Shown: positions 21,181 to 33,417 of the stretch, one piece after another
How positions within the stretch are numbered: the stretch's first letter is position 1
Layout: every line of letters begins with the position of its first letter
Source of the DNA: Prorocentrum cordatum
Taxonomy: Eukaryota > Sar > Dinophyceae > Prorocentrales > Prorocentraceae
Reading direction: 5' to 3'
NCBI GenBank assembly: GCA_963575745.1
Contig: CAUYUJ010015515.1
Span: 106,393 to 170,392, forward strand
Length of the DNA stretch: 64,000 nucleotides
Made by a program: the position numbers and the translations under genes
Notes under the pieces: generated by a model
The model's database searches: none
Told to the model about the DNA's origin: nothing
Seen by the model: only the letters and a program-made list of their open reading frames with translations

Positions 21181-21735
21181 CCCTCTGTATGGAGGTCGCC
21201 AGCTGGGGTATTTTCTGGAACGGGGAATTCTGAAACGGACGGGGCTTTCCAGAAACAAGACTGGGGAATTTCCCGATGCGTTGTTGTGCTGTTTTTGCTT
21301 GTCCCACATTTCCAGATTCCCTGGCTTGCTTTCGAATCTTCCTGGCTCGTGTTCTGTAATGCTTGGCTCGCCCCTCCGATTTCGTGGCTGTCCCTCTGCC
21401 CGTCGCCACCTCCCCCCGTGGTCGAAGCGCGAGGACGGGGGAGGACCGAGGATCGAAGGCGCCTTGGGTGGTGCTGGGGGGGGGGGGAGGTCCGCTGGGA
21501 TCAGCCAGTCACCCCGAGCTGGGAGTTGGGAGCTTTAGGTGGTTCTGGGGGGAGGATCGAGGATCGAAGGCGCTTTGGGTGCTTCAGGGCGACCCGCGTT
21601 TGGGCGCCTTGTGGAGCCGATCACCCCCCCTGCCTCCGCCGACCCGGTGATTGGAAGCCTCTTCGTCGCCGACCGGGGCTCGCGCGCTGGTCCTGGCTCG
21701 CCCGGGTCAGCGCAGGCCCTGAGCAGCCCGTCCCC

Positions 21736-21975
21736 GAGGTTCGAGGCTCGAGCATCGAAGTTCCACTCCGGCGAGGTCTCGGCGTCGAACAACAGGTTCG
21801 AGGTTCGAGCATCAAGGTTCGAGGCTCGAGCATCGAAGTTCCACTCCGGCGAGGTCTCGGCGTCGAACAACAGGTTCGAGGTTCGAGCATCGAGGTTCGA
21901 GGCTCGAGCATCGAAGTTCCACTCCGGCGAGGTCTCGGCGTCGAACAACAGGTTCGAGCATCGAGGTTCGGGCAT
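21736..21975 (+). repeat. 78-bp tandem repeat, three units
   Basis: GAGGTTCGAGGCTCGAGCAT starts units at 21736, 21814 and 21892. Each contains CCACTCCGGCGAGGTC and CGTCGAACAACAGG. The units are nearly identical, so the expansion is recent. The unit itself is built from a 12-13 bp GGTTCGAGCATC motif. Confidence 0.9.
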
Positions 21976-22574
21976 CGACGCCGTGATTGTTTCAGCACCG
22001 GCGTCCATTCTCTGCCTGGGCCTCTTTGTGGGCCCGCTTCGGGCCCCGGGGGTCGTCAAGATACTACCGCCCGGGACGGGCACCCGGTCCTTGGGGAAGG
22101 GGTCGAGGGGTCGAGGGTCCCGACGTGCTGCGAAGATCACGACGCCGGCGGTCCAGGCTCGCGGGTCGAGGACCGAGGTTCTGGTGCGCTCGGCGTTGTG
22201 TACAAAAAGGTCCTCGGGAAGGCGTCCAGGGGTCGAGGGATCGACGTGCTGAGAAGATCACGACGTCGGCGGTCCAGGCACGCGGGTCGAGGACCGAGGT
22301 TCTGGTGGGCTCGGGGTTGTTTGGGAGGGGAGGGGGTGCCTCCCGAGGCCGCCGAAGGCCTAGGGACTTCGGGGCCTCCAGAACCCTCTATGACCTCCGG
22401 GGCGGGGACAGCGACGAGCGAGGTCCCGCATCTTCCGCCCCACAGAGAAGTTAGCCAGCGTGGACCCCAAACAGTGGTTACTTACAAGAGTATGCGGCTC
22501 AATCTAGGTGGTGCAAGCACTGTGGTGCAGTCTTGGTGGTGCGATACATGTGGTGCTTTGCATGCGGCGAAAAG

Positions 22575-22705
22575 CGATGCAAATCCATATAAAGTCAGGC
22601 AAAGCAGCGCAAAGCCATGCAAAGCAACCCATAGCAACTCAAAGCAATGCAAACCAATTCAACACAATGCGACGCAATGCAACGCAAGGCAACGCAACGT
22701 GGCGA
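22575..22705 (+). repeat. GCAAAGC-type short tandem repeat
   Basis: Degenerate 5-10 base units such as GCAAAGCAATG and ACGCAATGCA. Similar ATGCAATGC blocks occur within both S repeats (28970-29130, 61995-62070). Confidence 0.75.
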
Positions 22706-23397
22706 CGGACGGCGGCGACGGCGGCGACGGGCGGCGACGAGCCGGCCGGAGCGCCATTGGGGCCCAGCTCCCGTAGAACACAAGTGAGAACCTTTAAGTA
22801 CGAGCAATGTTTGGGGAATGGTACCCCTAACCAAAAAAAATCCTCATCGTCCTCCTCCTCCGCATCCGCATCCTCATCCTCCATCAAGGTCGCTCCCCAG
22901 ACCTCTCCAGGAGAGCGTTCTGGCCAGCACGTCGAGGCGAATCGGGCTATGGCGACGATGGGCCCCCTGGAGGCCAAGGAAACGGCAGCATCAAAAGCAT
23001 CAAAGTCCTCAGTCTCCCCCCCCCCCACATCCCTCCACTCCCGCCTCCCGCTCCCCTCCTCATCCTCATTCCTCCTCACCTTCTGGAGGTCTCCAGAGAT
23101 CCTAGGAGGCCCCTGGAGCCAGATGCCCAGTAAAAATAGCCAGAGGCGTCCCAAGACCTGGATATCTTCGATTCTCGGTCCAAAAATGCTCGATCCTCGA
23201 TCCTCCTCATTTCACTTCACTCTACCCTTGAAGCCCGTAAGAGCTGGGGGACCATTCACACTTGTCACAGCACTATATTTCTCGTGCCCCGCCACTTCTC
23301 GTAAGCAATTCTCGCACCTCACTGTTCTCGCACCGCTTCTTGACGCAGCCGCTGCCCTCTGCCACTTCTTCCACCACCGCGTGCCATTCATTCATTT

Positions 23398-23440
<43 letters not shown>

Positions 23441-23520
23441 GCACACACGTATATACATTACATTGTTATATATAATGCGTATGTATACATATACATATAT
23501 ACATATAGTTGTATATGTAT
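23398..23520. repeat. (CT)n-(AT)n and alternating purine-pyrimidine tract
   Basis: About 24 bases of CT, 20 bases of AT, then ACACACGTATATACATT-type alternating sequence to about 23520. Confidence 0.9.
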
Positions 23521-23579
23521 CACGCGCGCGGGCATGGCAGACCAAGCTCATCTCCTCCCCGCCCGCCCGCCCGCCCCTC

Positions 23580-23862
<283 letters not shown>

Positions 23863-23867
23863 CCATA

Positions 23868-25985
23868 TCAGACATGCGGCGGGTACTTTCACGTGTATCA
23901 GATACTGCTGCGCCTGGCTCGGATCGACTGACGTACTCGGCGTGGCAGGCCAACGAGAAGTTCGTCGAGTGGTTGTACAGCGTGTTGTTGCACATCTTTT
24001 CCAGTTGCCCAGTTCCGCCTGGTCTCAACTACGGCGATCTGCTGATGTTGCCGAAAGGCGACGAACCCGGGGACCGTGTGGGAATACTTCGACATCCACA
24101 TGCGCTGCGTCCACTCCTGCTCAAGAACAGTGACAGCAAGATCTTAGCTGCCACGACCAATCTAAAGTTGAAGACCGTGGCGCAACAGGAAGTCCACACC
24201 ATCCAGCAGGGCTTCATCCCGCAGCGCCAGTCATCCAGCACATTGCACGGTTGGACGTCCAGTCGCGCATCGCCTCGACCAGCTGGACGCTGACGACGCC
24301 AAGCCCTTCTTCATCAGCCTCGACATAAAGGCGGCCTTCCCGTCGCTAGCGCGGCGGTGGTTGTGGAAAGTCCTCCGACGCCGAGCACATGAACGCGATC
24401 ATGATGCTGTACGAGCACGGCTTGGTCTGCAGCCGCATCGGGCACCTCCACGTGCCGATGTTCTGGGCCACAGGCGGCGTCGCCCAAGGATGCCCGTCAT
24501 CGGGAACTCTGTGGGCGATGGCGATGGGCCCCATATGGCGGCACCTACACTTTGAGATCGTCGCCAGTGGCAAGGGCGACGTCGGAGCATGCGCGGACGA
24601 CGTCGGGGCCGTGCTGCTGCGATTCTAGCACTTCCTGAGCGCGCGCCCCGTTTTCGAAGCCGCGGAGCGGTTAGCGGCACTGCATTTGCAAACAGCGAGA
24701 ACAGTGTTTGGTTGGGCCTCTCTGGTGCGAGGTTTCTCTGGACGTTCGTCTAGAGATAGAATCCATCCGACTCCTGCTCCGGCTGATTCCAGATTGGTCG
24801 AGGTTTAGAGTTGCCGGTTACGTTCGTTACCTCGGAGTCCACATGGGCCGAGCAGCCACACACCTTGATCAATAGAAAGCGGCCGAGCAGAAATGGCTAG
24901 AGCGAGCCTACATCATCCCCACTACTCGTGTCCCTTCCGATGCCTCCCTCCGCTCCTACAAAACCCAAGCCTTCTCAGTGCTATCGTACCTGGCTCAGTT
25001 TTCCCACCCCCTTCAATCCGTGCATGACTGTGAGTGTGGATTGTTGCATCGAGTCTTGCGTCTCCTTCCGAATTCATTTGATGGCCCTACCCTTCACGCC
25101 TTGTGTGGCTGGGTCCCCCAGGGCGCCATAGGCCGCTAGCGCCCTGGAGCCAGGCCCACCTGTGGCGTACGGGTGGCTCTACTGTGCACGAGTGGGGCCC
25201 ATGGATCGAGCAGCTGCGAACGAGCGCGGAACACTCCCGCGAAGTTTTCGCGATTATTCGCGGCGAGTGGTCTGGGCCATTCTGGAAGGAGCCACGGGCC
25301 ATCGTACAGAGGTGGGCCGAGGCAGCAGGTAGCACTCCGTGGCACAAGATCTCGCGATCGCGCCTGTTGGCGGCAAGTCAGGCTGCGATCCCAGAATGTA
25401 TTGCCGCTGCTGCTGCGCAGCGCCGAGCACGACCCCAGAGTCTCTACCTCGCCTCCCTCGCCATCTCCCTCTACCCCGATTCCATGCCCGCCCTCCTGCG
25501 GAGGCGGTTTGAAAAATGGGTTGGTGATTTAGCTGCGCCAAAGATCCGCGAGCTCCAGCTGACCTCGCCAGAATTGAAAGATATTTTCATCAACTCGAAG
25601 CCAGCATGGGTTTGGTTGGGCCCACGTCAAAACCATAGTGGGCGGATGGACGACCACCCACAGAGTGAAGGCCGAGGCACTTGCCAATTGCCTTTTTCGG
25701 ATTACCACATTGTCCAGATCCTTTTCCCCACTACCTCACTTGTCCGCTGACCTATCCCCCCCGACCTCGTCATCCGCATCGGGCTTGCGCCCCCGCCATT
25801 GTATTCATCACACTTCGAGCGAAAGAGCGCCCATGCATACACAGTGTTGTCATCCCACTCTTATAACAAAGTACGGCACGCTGCATCTACGTCCCAACCG
25901 TCCTCAGCATACGTTAACTTACTGCGCGCAGCTCAAGCTGCCATCAGCATGCAGATGAGATCGGCACCTGTTGCGCGTTATGCTA
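23868..25985 (+). pseudogene. LINE-type reverse transcriptase pseudogene
   Basis: Reverse transcriptase motifs occur in order across shifting frames: APGSDRLTYSAW (about 23909), an RPLLLKNSDSKIL-like segment (24107), QQGFIPQRQSSS (24207), SLDIKAAFPSL (motif A, about 24319), GGVAQGCPSSGTLW (motif B, 24473) and ACADDVG (motif C, 24589). A YLGVHMG motif lies at about 24831. The C-terminal region includes CLFGLPHCPDPFPHYLTCP (about 25690), a Cys/His site typical of dinoflagellate LINE-like elements. Frameshifts near 24290, 24375, 25130 and 25640 and several stops (24628, 24871, 25137) break it. The apparent endonuclease end is missing. It would have encoded target-primed reverse transcription. 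Dead copy. Confidence 0.85.
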
Positions 25986-25991
25986 CTTGCG

Positions 25992-26095
25992 TTCCTCCTC
26001 CTCCTCCTCCTCCTCCTCCTCCTCCTCCTCCTCCTCCTTCTCCTCCTCCTCCTCCTACACATCCTCCTCGTACACCTCCTCCTCCTCCTCCGGGG
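25992..26095. repeat. (TCC)n microsatellite at the LINE 3' end
   Basis: About 100 bases of TCC with TACAC interruptions directly follow the last LINE-like residues. Confidence 0.95.
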
Positions 26096-26248
26096 GAGTG
26101 GAGGGGCGAGCCTCGCCCCCTCCTTGTCTCCGACGATGTCTGCGTTTGGCTTCGTCTTGGGTAGTTCGCTTGCGTTTTCCCGTTCGTTCATCGTCGAGTT
26201 GTGCGTGCTCGGTTTTTCCAACCGTCTTCCTTTCCCCTGTCCTGTCTC

Positions 26249-26443
26249 AGCGCGCTCGGGTTCGATTTGGCGGCGCCCCCTCGGCAGGCAAAGGGCGACG
26301 CCGGGAAGCAGCTCGAGGTGGCCCTCGTGGAGGCCCTGACGGCCCTCGGCCGCAAGGAGGCGGCCGCGGGCGGGGCAGGGTCGGGGAGGACGTCACGATC
26401 TTCGCCGAGCAGGGAGGAGGAGGAGGAGGAGGAGGAGGAGGAG

Positions 26444-26497
<54 letters not shown>

Positions 26498-26548
26498 AAG
26501 GAGGAGGACGAGGAGGAGGACGAGGAGGACGAGGAGGAGGATGAGTGA
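26249..26548 (+). CDS. Possible protein C-terminus with acidic tail (partial)
   Basis: A frame ending at the TGA at 26546-26548 reads LGFDLAAPPRQAKGDAGKQL, VALVEALTALGRKEAAA and then about 45 residues of Glu and Asp from GGA/GAC triplets. The part before the acidic run looks protein-like, but its start and upstream exons are not visible. The microsatellite alone would also give an acidic run, so the call is weak. The assembly gap starts two bases after the stop. Confidence 0.3.
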
Positions 26549-26550
26549 GG

Positions 26551-26650
26551 NNNNNNNNNNNNNNNNNNNNNNNNNNNNNNNNNNNNNNNNNNNNNNNNNN
26601 NNNNNNNNNNNNNNNNNNNNNNNNNNNNNNNNNNNNNNNNNNNNNNNNNN
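26551..26650. other. Assembly gap (100 N)
   Basis: Exactly 100 N, the conventional size for a gap of unknown length. It lies between GGA-rich tracts, which probably broke the assembly. Confidence 1.
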
Positions 26651-26654
26651 GAGG

Positions 26655-26810
26655 AGAATGCCAATGAATATCAATACGTAGGTGAACAAGTGGGGGAGGG
26701 GAAGGAGGAGGGGGAGGAGGCGGAGGCGGAGGAGGAGAAGAAGAGGAGGAGGAGGAGGAGGAAGAGGAGAAGGAGGAGGAGAAGAGGAGGAGGACGAGAA
26801 GGCAGGAGTG
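26655..26810. repeat. (GGA)n tract after the gap
   Basis: Irregular GGA, GAA and GGC triplets. Probably continuous with the tract before the gap. Confidence 0.9.
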
Positions 26811-26814
26811 GTAG

Positions 26815-28260
26815 GGACACGGGAAGAGAAAGGAGGGAGGTTGGACTTGTCCGATCTTGGAGAAATGACCAGAGTTGCCCGTTTGGCAGCTCCCAGGGAG
26901 GGCGAGGTGTAGTCGGGTCTGCGCGGCGGGACAGTCAGCTGGATACCGCGGGGTCGCAGGAAAGTGGCGATTGTTGTGCGCCTGGTAACACCAATCGACG
27001 GCGAGGGCAGAGGAGAGGGAGGAGAATCCCTGCGCTTGAAAGGCTTCTCGGGCTGGCGTCGGTCACGTATATTTGCTGTGTCGGGCGCCGTCTGCTTACA
27101 GCAGCTTGTCTGCGTCTCGGAATGCGCGTCGCGTCACATGTCCTCGTCACCAGGTGGACAACGCTGATCCTGTGGAGCTCGTCGGGCGCAGACCAGACTA
27201 GGAGGAGAGGAGTATAATTAGGAGATGCAGCATCAGGAAGATGTGGCGGAGGACGAACAGTAGCAACCGCAGCAACACCTGAAACCAAAGCAGGGGTAGG
27301 TTGTGGACCCCTCGAGGTAGATTTGCTTTGGCTGCCGTACAAGATGTTCACGAAGCAGGTGTGGACGTCCGTATCAAGTTTCCTCAGCAAGGCTTGTGGA
27401 GGAGAGGATGAGAAGCACTGTGCGCGCTGGTACGTGCTCACCTTTTCTGCCGATGAATGCCTGCCTGTGTGCTTGCATGATTGCGTTTTCCTGTGATTGC
27501 GTACGCCATGGATACACAGGTGCAGATTCGCACGCATGCACATACGCGTCAGAACGCAAAGCAGGGAATGTCTTCTCAAGGTGCATCGCCAGCCATACAC
27601 ACGTGCACGCACATGCAAAAGCGCACGCACGATGTGCACGATGCATCACTTTGCGAATGCGCATGTTCAAACACCAGTGACTGCGGGATAAAGTCGTGCG
27701 ATCGAGCTTGGAGACACAAAACAGGTCAAGATGGCACTGCAATGCTCCATAAATTGCACCAACCGTTTCACGTGTCTGCCCGTTCCGTCTCCCCTACCCC
27801 TCCCTCTCTCCCTCCTCCCTCTCTCCTCGCATGGTCTTGTGTATACGCTCGATGCAGTTTTCGGAACCTGCCACGTGTTCGTGTGGAAGTAGCGTTGACG
27901 AATACACAGGAGACGATGTGCTCTTCGCACCAGGAAGAAGGGGCTGGGAAGATCGGAGGGGGGAAGGTGATTCAGATGGTGATGATGACGATGATGGTGA
28001 GCAGTTTGGAACGTCCTGTTGGGCCATTGGGGAGCTTCTGTGCAGTCCCTAGGGACCCCAGGCGGCGCCCCCGTGCAACTCAAGAGCTTATGAGGGGATC
28101 CTTGGACACTTCCGAGAGGGGTCCTGAGGGGCCTGCTTTGGAGGGCTCCTGGGATGCGCTTGCCATTACGGGATGGGTCTTGGGGGGGGGGTCTCCTCGG
28201 ACGGCTCTTGGGGGGCCCCGGAGGTCCCCTGGCGGTTCTGAGAGGATTCCAGGCGGCTCC
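26815..28260. other. No recognisable gene
   Basis: Includes a stretch rich in alternating purine-pyrimidine words such as ACGCATGCACATACGCG (27520-27660) that could adopt Z-DNA. Open frames on both strands up to 288 codons have no recognisable domain. Confidence 0.35.
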
Positions 28261-28264
28261 CCCG

Positions 28265-28337
28265 GCGGACTCCTCAGGAGTCCGCTGGGGGACCCTGGTG
28301 GTCCGGTGGACCACCAAGGACTTTGGTGGTCCACCGG
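28265..28337. other. Cluster of perfect palindromes
   Basis: GCGGACTCCT and AGGAGTCCGC with a one-base centre at 28265-28285; GGTGGTCC and GGACCACC at 28297-28315; and CCGGTGGACCACCAA (28303-28317) with its exact complement at 28323-28337 around a five-base loop. The last two compete for the same bases. Confidence 0.75.
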
Positions 28338-28439
28338 AGGGTTCTGAGCTTTCAGGCCCTCCGGGGGCCCTTTCTGGGCTGTCTTGGAGAGGATCTGCGT
28401 CCTCCCCTCGGGCCCTGTGCACGGCCTCCTGGAACGCCG

Positions 28440-29240
28440 CAACAATTACACATTATGAATACTACTCTCCTCTCCTCTCTCCCCTGACCCTGTCCAGAAG
28501 ACGCCCTGCCTTCTCGTGTTTGTTTTTACTATCCGATCGTTTGCGGTCCTGCAAAATTGTGTTCCAGCTGCAGCGCTGGCCTCAGTCCCGCGCTTCTGGT
28601 CCTTCGTGCTCCCGCTGCAGCGAATGGTGCTCCTGCTGCGTTGGTTTTCTTTCTGCGTTTACTGTCCTTCCGAATGGCGTTCCCGCTGCAATGCTGGCGT
28701 CATTTTCGCTTGGTCCTTCCGAATGGTGCTCCCGTTGCAGCGCTGCTCACATTTCCGCGTTTTCGGCCTTTCAACATGGCGCTCCCGCTGTAGCGTTGGC
28801 CTTATGTCCGAGTTATCGGTTCTTTCAAATGGCGCTCTGGCTGCAGCACCGCCCTCTTCTCCAAATCGCCGGTCCTTCACCATGGATTTCTGGCTGCACC
28901 GCTCATGCAGCCAGGGTCTGCAATCCAATGTCGCTCGTCTGCGGTACATGCCTTGCTCTGCAATGTTGTGATATACAACGCTTAGCTACGCAATGCCATG
29001 CCATGCCATGCAATGGCAGGCCATGCAATGCTATGTTAATCACCGCGATGCGATGCTGTTCCTTGCGCTGCAATGCTATGACATGCAATGCTTGACTACG
29101 CAATGCTATGCCACGCTATGCATCGCGCACCCTTTGGGGGTCGCTGTTATATTCGACATCCGACCGTGCGAATACAGAGGGAGAGGCACTCTTGTGCAAT
29201 GCTAAGGGATGGCAGGGCGGGGTAGGACGTCAGATATGAC
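28440..29240 (-). repeat. S composite repeat, copy 1
   Basis: As read on the plus strand: GAATACTACTCTCC near 28456; diverged units of about 55 bases carrying CTCCCGCTGCAGCG (28550-28860); short ATGCAATGC units (28970-29130); a CATCCGACCG motif at 29158; and GGATGGCAGGGCGGGGTAGG at 29208, followed by GTCAGATATGACGCGAGCGC. The whole order recurs as the reverse complement at 61858-62340. GGA repeats follow at 29395. Short open frames in the tandem part (28516-28971) are repeat-derived. Confidence 0.75.
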
Positions 29241-29394
29241 GCGAGCGCACCTGGCTTGCCCTCCCCCCCTCTCGGCCACCCCATGCTCTTCCCCGCTGGC
29301 GCTGCGTGCCCCGAGAGGCCCAGACGAAGAGCACCGTCCCCGGGCATCCCCCCACCATCCCTTCCAGGAGAGGGATGGCGAGGAGGACGGAGGC

Positions 29395-29640
29395 GAGAAG
29401 GAAGAGGAGGAGGAGGAGGAGGAGGAAGAGGAAGAGGAAGGAGGAGGAGGAGGAGGAGGAGGAGGAGGAGGAGGAGGAGAGGAGGAGGAGGAGGAGATGA
29501 GGAGGGGGAGGGAGGGAGGAGGAGGAGGAGGAGGAGGAGGAGGAGGAGGAGGAGGAGGAGGAGGAGGAAGGGGCGGAGGAGGGGGCGGAGGAGGGGGCGA
29601 AGGGCGGAGGTGGAGGTGCAGGAGTGGGAGGGGGAGGGGG
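29395..29640. repeat. (GGA)n microsatellite
   Basis: About 245 bases of GGA with GAA and GGC variants, directly beyond the end of S copy 1. Confidence 0.95.
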
Positions 29641-29949
29641 GGGGTGTTGGTTGGGCGAGCGGCGGGAGCTTGGTCTGGCAAGGGCGCCACTGCGGTCGCG
29701 GGACCCCTGCAGTGCAGCCTCTCGGGCAGCGCCATCGGCGTAACCGCCGGGCCCGCCAACACGAGCCTCGGCACAGCAGCGCTGCTGCACGCATACACAT
29801 TGTTCATTTCTCATTATTCGAAAGCTCTTTGATTTTTTTTGGGGGCAAGATCCTTTCATTTCCAATTGTTCTATCCTGGGCCTCTTCCTGGCCACTAGGG
29901 GGCCAGGAACAATTATAGAAACGAGCGCGGTTAGAAATGAGCACGATTA

Positions 29950-32530
29950 GAAATGAACGACGTGAACCTTCCAGAGCGGGAGTGAGCTCGTGCTCGGGAA
30001 AAAAACCGCGCCACGCTTTGGCGGGAGGCTTCGTCGGAGGCGGGACAGCACAGCGCCACCTGCCCTGCCAGACGTCCGCCTGGCAGGCACGCTTCGGCAA
30101 GGAACTGGGAGCTGCTCGCCGTGAGTATCCCGCAGGCTCGGCAGCACAGCACGCCACGAACGACACCCAGATCGTGCGAGGAGTGGGCACGAGGGACCCC
30201 AGGATGTGCGGTGACCACTTCGCGCCTCTCCGAAGACCTTACGACTCGCGCCCCCATGCAACGGCCAGGGAAAACCTCGGGAAGCTTACCACGGGTCGCC
30301 TCAAAGTGGCGCCTGCAGGGGGAAGCCCTCAGATTTGTGGCGAACCACTTCAACAGCATGGCCAACAGCCTCAAGCCCCTGCCTTCTCGTGATATGGCAC
30401 GGCAGGGGCCCAGGGCGAGGAGCTGGTCTCCCCACCCTATCAGAAGCAAGCTCCTTACACGTGAGGGCAACTTCCCGATTCACCTCGAGGAGAGGAGCCT
30501 ACGGATGACTTCCTCCGTCATACCATCAACCTCTTTAAGCACATCTACTCGCTCTTGAGGGATCTCAGCTATGGCGGAAGCCTTCCTAGCAACATGTTCA
30601 GCACATACGTGTTGGGGAAACTCAGGCTCAGAGATGCCCCATAGGTCACGTGTCGAGGCCGGCGAATGGGCCTTGGTCCAGAGCAGTGCCAGGTGCACTT
30701 CACGCGAATCCAAGAGGTTCCAGATCCTGATCCAGAGGTCCAGCATGGTGGAGGCCTGGGCGGCGAACGAGCGGTCCCTCCTGAGACCCCGAACTCAGGG
30801 AGGGTAATCAGAATAAGCAACCACATCACCGCACGTAAACGTCAACATCATACAAAGCGCAAAAAGCTCTGACATGGGGCTGTGCTGGGCGTCCGTCGAC
30901 AGGGATCCGAACAGGATGGCATCACACGCGAGGTCGCTATCGACCGATGCCTCATCCAAACGAACCACCGCCCATCCACACCTCCTGAGTCTCCAGTCCT
31001 TGGCCCATGTGCCCCCAGAGCCATCAAGGCCGTACCTGCCCCACCTTAACATTGCCTCCCCTCCGAACAGACCCCAAGCTTGTTTGACCCCGCGAAGAGC
31101 TGCTAGATAGGTAACTGCACCAGGCAGGGAGGGCAGACCACGATTCCAGAACACGCTTCTCCCATGCTTCGGATGACCAGCCATCTCCAAGAAGGCCTGA
31201 GAGCTAAGCGTGTGCGGGAAGTCGATATGTTGGTTGGCCATACACGGCCATGCTCGATGTAAACAGGTCTCGAGCAGCTCCACACTTGGGGCAGATACCG
31301 TTAGTGAGGTACCCAGCGTTTTGCAGTCTGACCTCAGGCCACGTACCTCCTGAAACAACGCACGCAAGCAGGGCAGCATCTGCATGGCTAGAATCCTTGA
31401 CCACTGAGGCGTGCAACGCCCGAAACAACGTGAAACCAGCTCCACCCTGCAATCCATCACCACAGAAATGCTGGGCCGCCTTGCTCGAAAGCATCTTAGA
31501 AACAGTCTGCCACACGGCAGCGTCAAGGCGAAAGGGGAGATCCTTCTCCTGCAGAGCCCGAGCACCGAAGGGGGTCCCCCAGGACGTCGGGGAAGACGGA
31601 GCCCACTCGAGGTCCAGCGGGGTGCACACCGCGGCCGCCAGCGGCCCAGACACCGTACGCCGCCTGCACGTGGCCGCCAAGGCCGTCAAGCGATCACGAT
31701 GCCGAGCCCAGGCTCGTCGCACCCCCAAGCGCTGCCACGCGGTGGGAAACTTCCAGATGCCAGACGGCGCAGGCAGCTGCTCCCTGCGCAGCCGATGAGC
31801 AGAGTCGTCGCTAAACGGTGAGCACATAGCGGCCTGCGATCGGAAGCTCTGCAGATCAGCGAGCGTGAGCCCTAGCACCAGGTGCCCCTACGATCCAACA
31901 CTTAGAATTCCAGGTTTAAGATCTTGCGAGATCGATCGCACTTGTAAGCCAGGCGACGGGCACGCTTGAAGGCCATCCTCTGGCGGAGCGGACGGGACCA
32001 CCGAATCAAAGAAAGTCTCCATATCACAATGCAGGGAAATTGGCTCACAGCTTACAGGCCCAGCAACCTCGTGACATAATTCTCGAAGCATTGCCGCCTG
32101 CACGGCAGAAGACTTTTACACGGCAGCATTGTTTTAGAGGTATGTGTGCGCCACCGTCCATTTGTGAATATGGTCACCACGCATACGAGCATACATGCGA
32201 TACGTGATAGAACTTGTAGCAGTTGCACGTTCATCATGCGCCGATTTCGGGAGAAGCGCCATCATATTCAACTTAACATTGTTGGGGACAAGCAAGTGCC
32301 TTCTCGCAGGCCGTGAACAACGCAGCCAGACATTGCACCACCTGCCCAGTCCACGCCCACCGCCGTGAAACGAGAGAAGCACGACGCCGTATGCAGAACA
32401 CCCCTAGCTTGAAACTCTGGCACCTCGAGAAGGGAAAATTGGGCAATCTTCCGACGTTCGTTTAGCGTACCATGGACTCCACGACGTTCGTCCGAAGGGG
32501 TCCACCACTTAGACCACAACCCTTAACGAT
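29950..32530 (-). pseudogene. LINE pseudogene with reverse transcriptase, zinc site and RNase H
   Basis: Reading the minus strand from high to low coordinates: a VGVDWAGG-like segment (about 32350), LLVPNNVKLNMMALLPKS and ITYRMYARMRGDHIHKW (about 32310-32170), and CDMETFFDSV (reverse transcriptase motif A, about 32020). Then GICPKCGAARD (zinc-binding site, about 31280). An RNase H domain follows: DGSGGTWAKDWRLRRCGWAV (about 31010), a SELFAL segment keeping the acidic residue (30880), AYSD (30815), and a C-terminal part LLWTKAHSPASTRDL (about 30680) in another frame. The last conserved Asp appears as AEHVARKA. Frames shift at least four times. This is a different subfamily from 23868-25985, which shows no RNase H. 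The 3' boundary near 29950 is uncertain. Confidence 0.8.
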
Positions 32531-32534
32531 GTCC

Positions 32535-32955
32535 GATGAAAGGGGGTCCACCATTTAGGCCACTGCGGAGTTTAACCGATGCCGTCTGGCGTGCGAAAAT
32601 ATGATCGTTGAATCAAATCTCATTCTTAAGCCAGTTATGAATATGCCGAGCGCCTCCAGGAATGGAGTTGTTTCAACCATTTGCGAATGCCAGCACCGCT
32701 GGCAACACGCACTCTGACAACAACGTGCTGACATACCACAAGCCTGCGCACAGCATCGCAATCACAAAGCAGAGACACCAGCGTAACAGACCACTCATGC
32801 GCCTCAGCGCGACAATGACAAAATGTTCGGCTTGCCACCAAAGCTCGTCTGCTATGTTTCTGGCATGATAGGTAGAGAACGTCCCAGAGAGAGCCTCCCA
32901 ATACCCGAACAGCTGGTGCACATCCAGGACCAGAAGCACACATCATGTACGTTGA
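32535..32955. other. No recognisable gene
   Basis: May hold diverged N-terminal sequence of the minus-strand LINE. No motif was secure. Confidence 0.35.
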
Positions 32956-32959
32956 AGGC

Positions 32960-33185
32960 CTGATTCTACGGCCCCCGCCGCCTGAGAGTCCCCGAGGAGC
33001 GCTGCAGAGGACCACCACGACTCAGAGCACGATCGTAATCCTCCAGAATACCACAGCCAAGGTACTTTGAAGGCTTGCTGCTGCGGCTCCCGCCGCCTGA
33101 GAGTCCCCGAGGAGCGCTGCAGAGGACCACCACGACCCAGAGCACGATTATAATCCTCCAGAATAGCACAGCCCCAGGGCACGAA
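32960..33185 (+). repeat. 117-bp tandem duplication
   Basis: CCGCCGCCTGAGAGTCCCCG occurs at about 32974 and again at about 33091. The two copies are nearly identical through CACGAT...AATCCTCCAGAAT. Confidence 0.85.
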
Positions 33186-33209
33186 GACCAATTCAGACGC
33201 CCGAGACGG

Positions 33210-33410
33210 GAGGGGGGGAAGGAGGAGGAGGAGGAGAAGGCGCAGGGAGAAAATGAGGAGGAGGAGGAGAAGAAGGAGAAGGGAGGAGGGAGAGGAAGCA
33301 GGACGCAGCAGAAGGAGGGGGCTGGACGGGGGAGGAGGAAGGGAGGAGCTCTTCTGTCCTCCTCGTTCCTCCTCCTCCTCCTCCTCCTCCTCCTCCTCCT
33401 CCTTCTCCAT
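33210..33410. repeat. (GGA)n and (TCC)n tracts
   Basis: Purine GGA triplets (33215-33290) and, after 60 bases, pyrimidine TCC triplets (33358-33405). The pair is inverted and could fold. Confidence 0.9.
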
Positions 33411-33417
33411 TCTTTTT

